This document shows, piece by piece, positions 20,941-22,457 of a stretch of DNA of 22,457 nucleotides (positions are counted from its first letter, which is position 1; each line of letters opens with the position of its first letter). The DNA is from DASPXY01 sp038227745 (lineage in GTDB: Bacteria; Planctomycetota; Planctomycetia; Gemmatales; Gemmataceae). The stretch covers positions 1-22,457 of the forward strand of contig JBBRPS010000051.1 of assembly GCA_038227745.1 (NCBI GenBank). Reading direction: 5' to 3'. The notes beneath the pieces were generated by a model. The model was not told the DNA's origin. It saw only the letters and a list, made by a program, of their open reading frames with translations, and did not search any database. Made by a program: the position numbers and the translations under genes.

Positions 20941-21040
20941 AAAGCGCGCTCGTTTAGCCGCGAGCGGTGAGCCAGATCCCGCTACGCGGGGGCGAGCGCG
21001 GGACCCGCGCTCGCCGCTCGCGGCTAAACGAGCGCGCTTT
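20941..21040. repeat. Large composite palindrome, perfect 27-bp arms
   Basis: Bases 20941-20967 pair perfectly with 21014-21040. The pairing continues for about five more bases with one mismatch, and the interior contains a second palindrome (12 bases each side of one base, 20991-21015) and a short CCCGC..GCGGG hairpin. It lies 30 bases after the secreted-protein stop. Half copies are at 9383-9405 and 18942-18993, so it is a dispersed family. Confidence 0.87.
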
Positions 21041-21080
21041 GACCGTGCTGCCCTCAGTAGTATCCCGACACGCTGGACTT

Positions 21081-21133
21081 GTAGGGTGGGCACTGCCCAC
21101 CGGGTAGCGCCCGGTGGGCAGTGCCCACCCTAC
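21081..21133. repeat. Perfect 24-bp inverted repeat with 5-base loop
   Basis: Bases 21081-21104 pair exactly with 21110-21133, around TAGCG. The arm is built from GTAGGGTGGGCACTGCCCAC, a type of palindrome that I recall as dispersed in several bacterial groups. Each arm is itself partly palindromic (GTGGGCACTGCCCAC). It is unrelated in sequence to the neighbour at 20941-21040 and lies in the leader region of the RND gene. Confidence 0.87.
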
Positions 21134-21186
21134 TAGACTCAGTAAGACCCCATCCAGGGCGGTGGGCGAACCGTGGAGCCGCCGCG

Positions 21187-22457
21187 ATGAACCTGAACCC
21201 GATCGTCTTCGCCCTGCGCCACCCGATCACCGTCATGGTCGGCATCGCCGCCCTCGTCGTCGGCAGCGGCCTCGCCGTGCTGCGCATGAAGGTCGATATC
21301 TTCCCGCAGCTCAACCTGCCGGTCATCTACGTCGCCCAGCCCTACGGCGGCATGGACCCCGGCCAGATGGAAGGCCTCATCACCAACTACTACGAGTACC
21401 ACTTCCTCTACATCGCCGGCATCCACCACGTCGAGTCGCGCAGCATCCAGGGCGTCGCCCTGATGAAGCTCCATTTCCAACCCGGCACCGACATGGCCCA
21501 GGCCATGGCCGAGACCATCGCCTACGTCAACCGCTCGCGCGCCTTCATGCCCCCGGGCACCGTCGGGCCGTTCGTCATGCGCTTCGACACCGGCAGCGTC
21601 CCGGTCGGCTACCTGGTGATGCGCAGCGAGACGAAAACTATCGGCGAGATCCAGGACAAGGCCCTGTTCAAGGTCCGCCCGATGTTCGCCAGTCTGCCGG
21701 GCGTGTCGGCCCCGCCGCCGTTCGGCGGTAACCAGCGCACCATCGTGGTCCGCGCCGACCCCGACCGCCTGCGCGCCTACAACGTCTCCCCCGACGAGGT
21801 CGTCGCCGCCCTCAGCTCAGGCAATATCATCAGTCCCTCCGGCAACATCCGCGTCAAGGACCAGATGCCCATCGTGTCCCTGGACACCATGGTCGTGTAC
21901 CCCAAAGACCTCGGCGCCATCCCCATCCGCCCCGGGTCCGACGTCTACCTGCGCGACCTGGGGGTCATCGAGGACGCCAGCGACATCGCCACCGGCTACG
22001 CCCTCGTCAACGGCAGCCGGGCCGTCTACATCCTCGTCACCAAGCGGGCCGACGCCTCCACCCTGTCGGTCGTCAACGAGGTCAGGCGCAACCTGCCGAA
22101 GATGCAGGCATCCATCCCCGAGGACATCAAGGTCAGCTTCGAGTTCGACCAGTCGCCCTACGTCACCCGCGCCATGTGGGGGGTCGCGCTCGAGGGGCTC
22201 CTGGGCGCCGTGCTGACCGGGCTGATGGTGCTGCTGTTCCTGCGCGACTGGCGCAGCGTGATCGTGGTCGTCCTCAACATCCCGTTCGCCCTGCTGGGGG
22301 CGCTGGTCGCCCTGTGGCTGAGCGGGCAGACGATCAACCTGATGACGCTGGGCGGCCTGGCCCTCGCCGTCGGCATCCTGGTGGACGAGGCAACGGTGGA
22401 GGTGGAGAACATCCACACCCAGTTCGAGCACACACCGTCCATCGCTCGCGCGGTGCG
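21187..22457 (+). CDS. RND efflux transporter, N-terminal 423 codons (runs off window)
   Basis: The frame starts at ATG 21187 (GGAG upstream) and is open to the window edge, so the gene is incomplete here; the full family length is about 1000-1050 residues. The N-terminal helix is MNLNPIVFALRHPITVMVGI (1-20) and continues to about 33, followed by the porter-domain start VDIFPQLNLPVIYVAQPYGG (37-54). Also visible are the porter segment VVRADPDRLRAYNVSPDEV (187-205), helices at about 332-352 and 359-378, and the relay helix LALAVGILVDEATVEVENIH (391-410). In AcrB two Asp residues relay protons; here they are Asp400 and Glu401. It would export drugs, metals or lipids in a tripartite pump. No membrane-fusion protein gene lies upstream. 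Confidence 0.93.
   Translation, partial: MNLNPIVFALRHPITVMVGIAALVVGSGLAVLRMKVDIFPQLNLPVIYVAQPYGGMDPGQMEGLITNYYEYHFLYIAGIHHVESRSIQGVALMKLHFQPGTDMAQAMAETIAYVNRSRAFMPPGTVGPFVMRFDTGSVPVGYLVMRSETKTIGEIQDKALFKVRPMFASLPGVSAPPPFGGNQRTIVVRADPDRLRAYNVSPDEVVAALSSGNIISPSGNIRVKDQMPIVSLDTMVVYPKDLGAIPIRPGSDVYLRDLGVIEDASDIATGYALVNGSRAVYILVTKRADASTLSVVNEVRRNLPKMQASIPEDIKVSFEFDQSPYVTRAMWGVALEGLLGAVLTGLMVLLFLRDWRSVIVVVLNIPFALLGALVALWLSGQTINLMTLGGLALAVGILVDEATVEVENIHTQFEHTPSIARAV

Noticed and set aside
1..22457. CRISPR array, tRNA or rRNA genes
   Set aside because: I looked for regularly spaced direct repeats, TPsiC-like GGTTCGAAT sequences and rRNA motifs and found none; the repeats present are palindromes or short tandem units.

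Overview
The window is GC-rich DNA from what looks like a planctomycete, most likely a Gemmataceae-type genome. I infer this from gene content: a DUF1080 (3-keto-disaccharide hydrolase-like) secreted protein, a fused beta-propeller/di-heme cytochrome c protein, tandem PilZ proteins, several GT87 membrane glycosyltransferases with a VYPI(F/Y)A motif, and a secreted protein without a recognised domain. No 16S rRNA or other phylogenetic marker is present, so the assignment is inference.

Region 1 (1-4736) is a mobile island. At the left edge a probable insertion-sequence transposase gene runs off the window. Next, on the minus strand, is a chain of about ten very small genes (2421 down to 147). 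Six successive junctions are 4-base ATGA stop/start overlaps and a seventh is an 8-base overlap; one member is a phage-type YopX protein. Two chain members (43 and 53 codons) are revealed mainly by this overlap pattern. Diverging from the chain are an excisionase-like helix-turn-helix gene and a zinc-ribbon/HNH-like phage DNA-binding protein. These converge on a tyrosine recombinase gene whose promoter region carries two 10-bp-spaced direct repeats. No capsid, terminase or tail gene is visible, so this looks like part of a phage satellite, a cryptic prophage or an integrative element. About 550 bases of non-coding DNA follow.

Region 2 (5292-12763) is one plus-strand operon for glycolipid or lipid-linked glycan synthesis. 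It encodes an ALG5-like GT2, a YdjC/ChbG/HpnK-type deacetylase, a GT87 membrane glycosyltransferase, a GtrB/DPM1-like GT2 with two membrane helices, a second GT87, a secreted alpha/beta-hydrolase-like protein and a third GT87. The likely logic is that the GT2 enzymes make polyprenyl-phosphate sugars in the cytoplasm, the GT87 enzymes use them on the outer face of the membrane, and the deacetylase and hydrolase trim the product.

Region 3 (12771-15790) holds a minus-strand nucleotidyltransferase-like gene, a plus-strand metallophosphoesterase and a minus-strand two-gene operon encoding three PilZ (cyclic-di-GMP receptor) units. Region 4 (16122-20910) holds the DUF1080 protein, the di-heme cytochrome/beta-propeller protein, a stand-alone VRR-NUC nuclease and a secreted protein of unknown function. 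Region 5 (21187 to the end) is the first 423 codons of an RND efflux transporter.

The intergenic gaps of regions 2-5 contain several unrelated palindromic elements: a perfect 25-bp inverted repeat, a nested double palindrome, a perfect 27-bp inverted repeat with partial copies elsewhere in the window, and a perfect 24-bp inverted repeat. These are the most prominent non-coding structure in the window.
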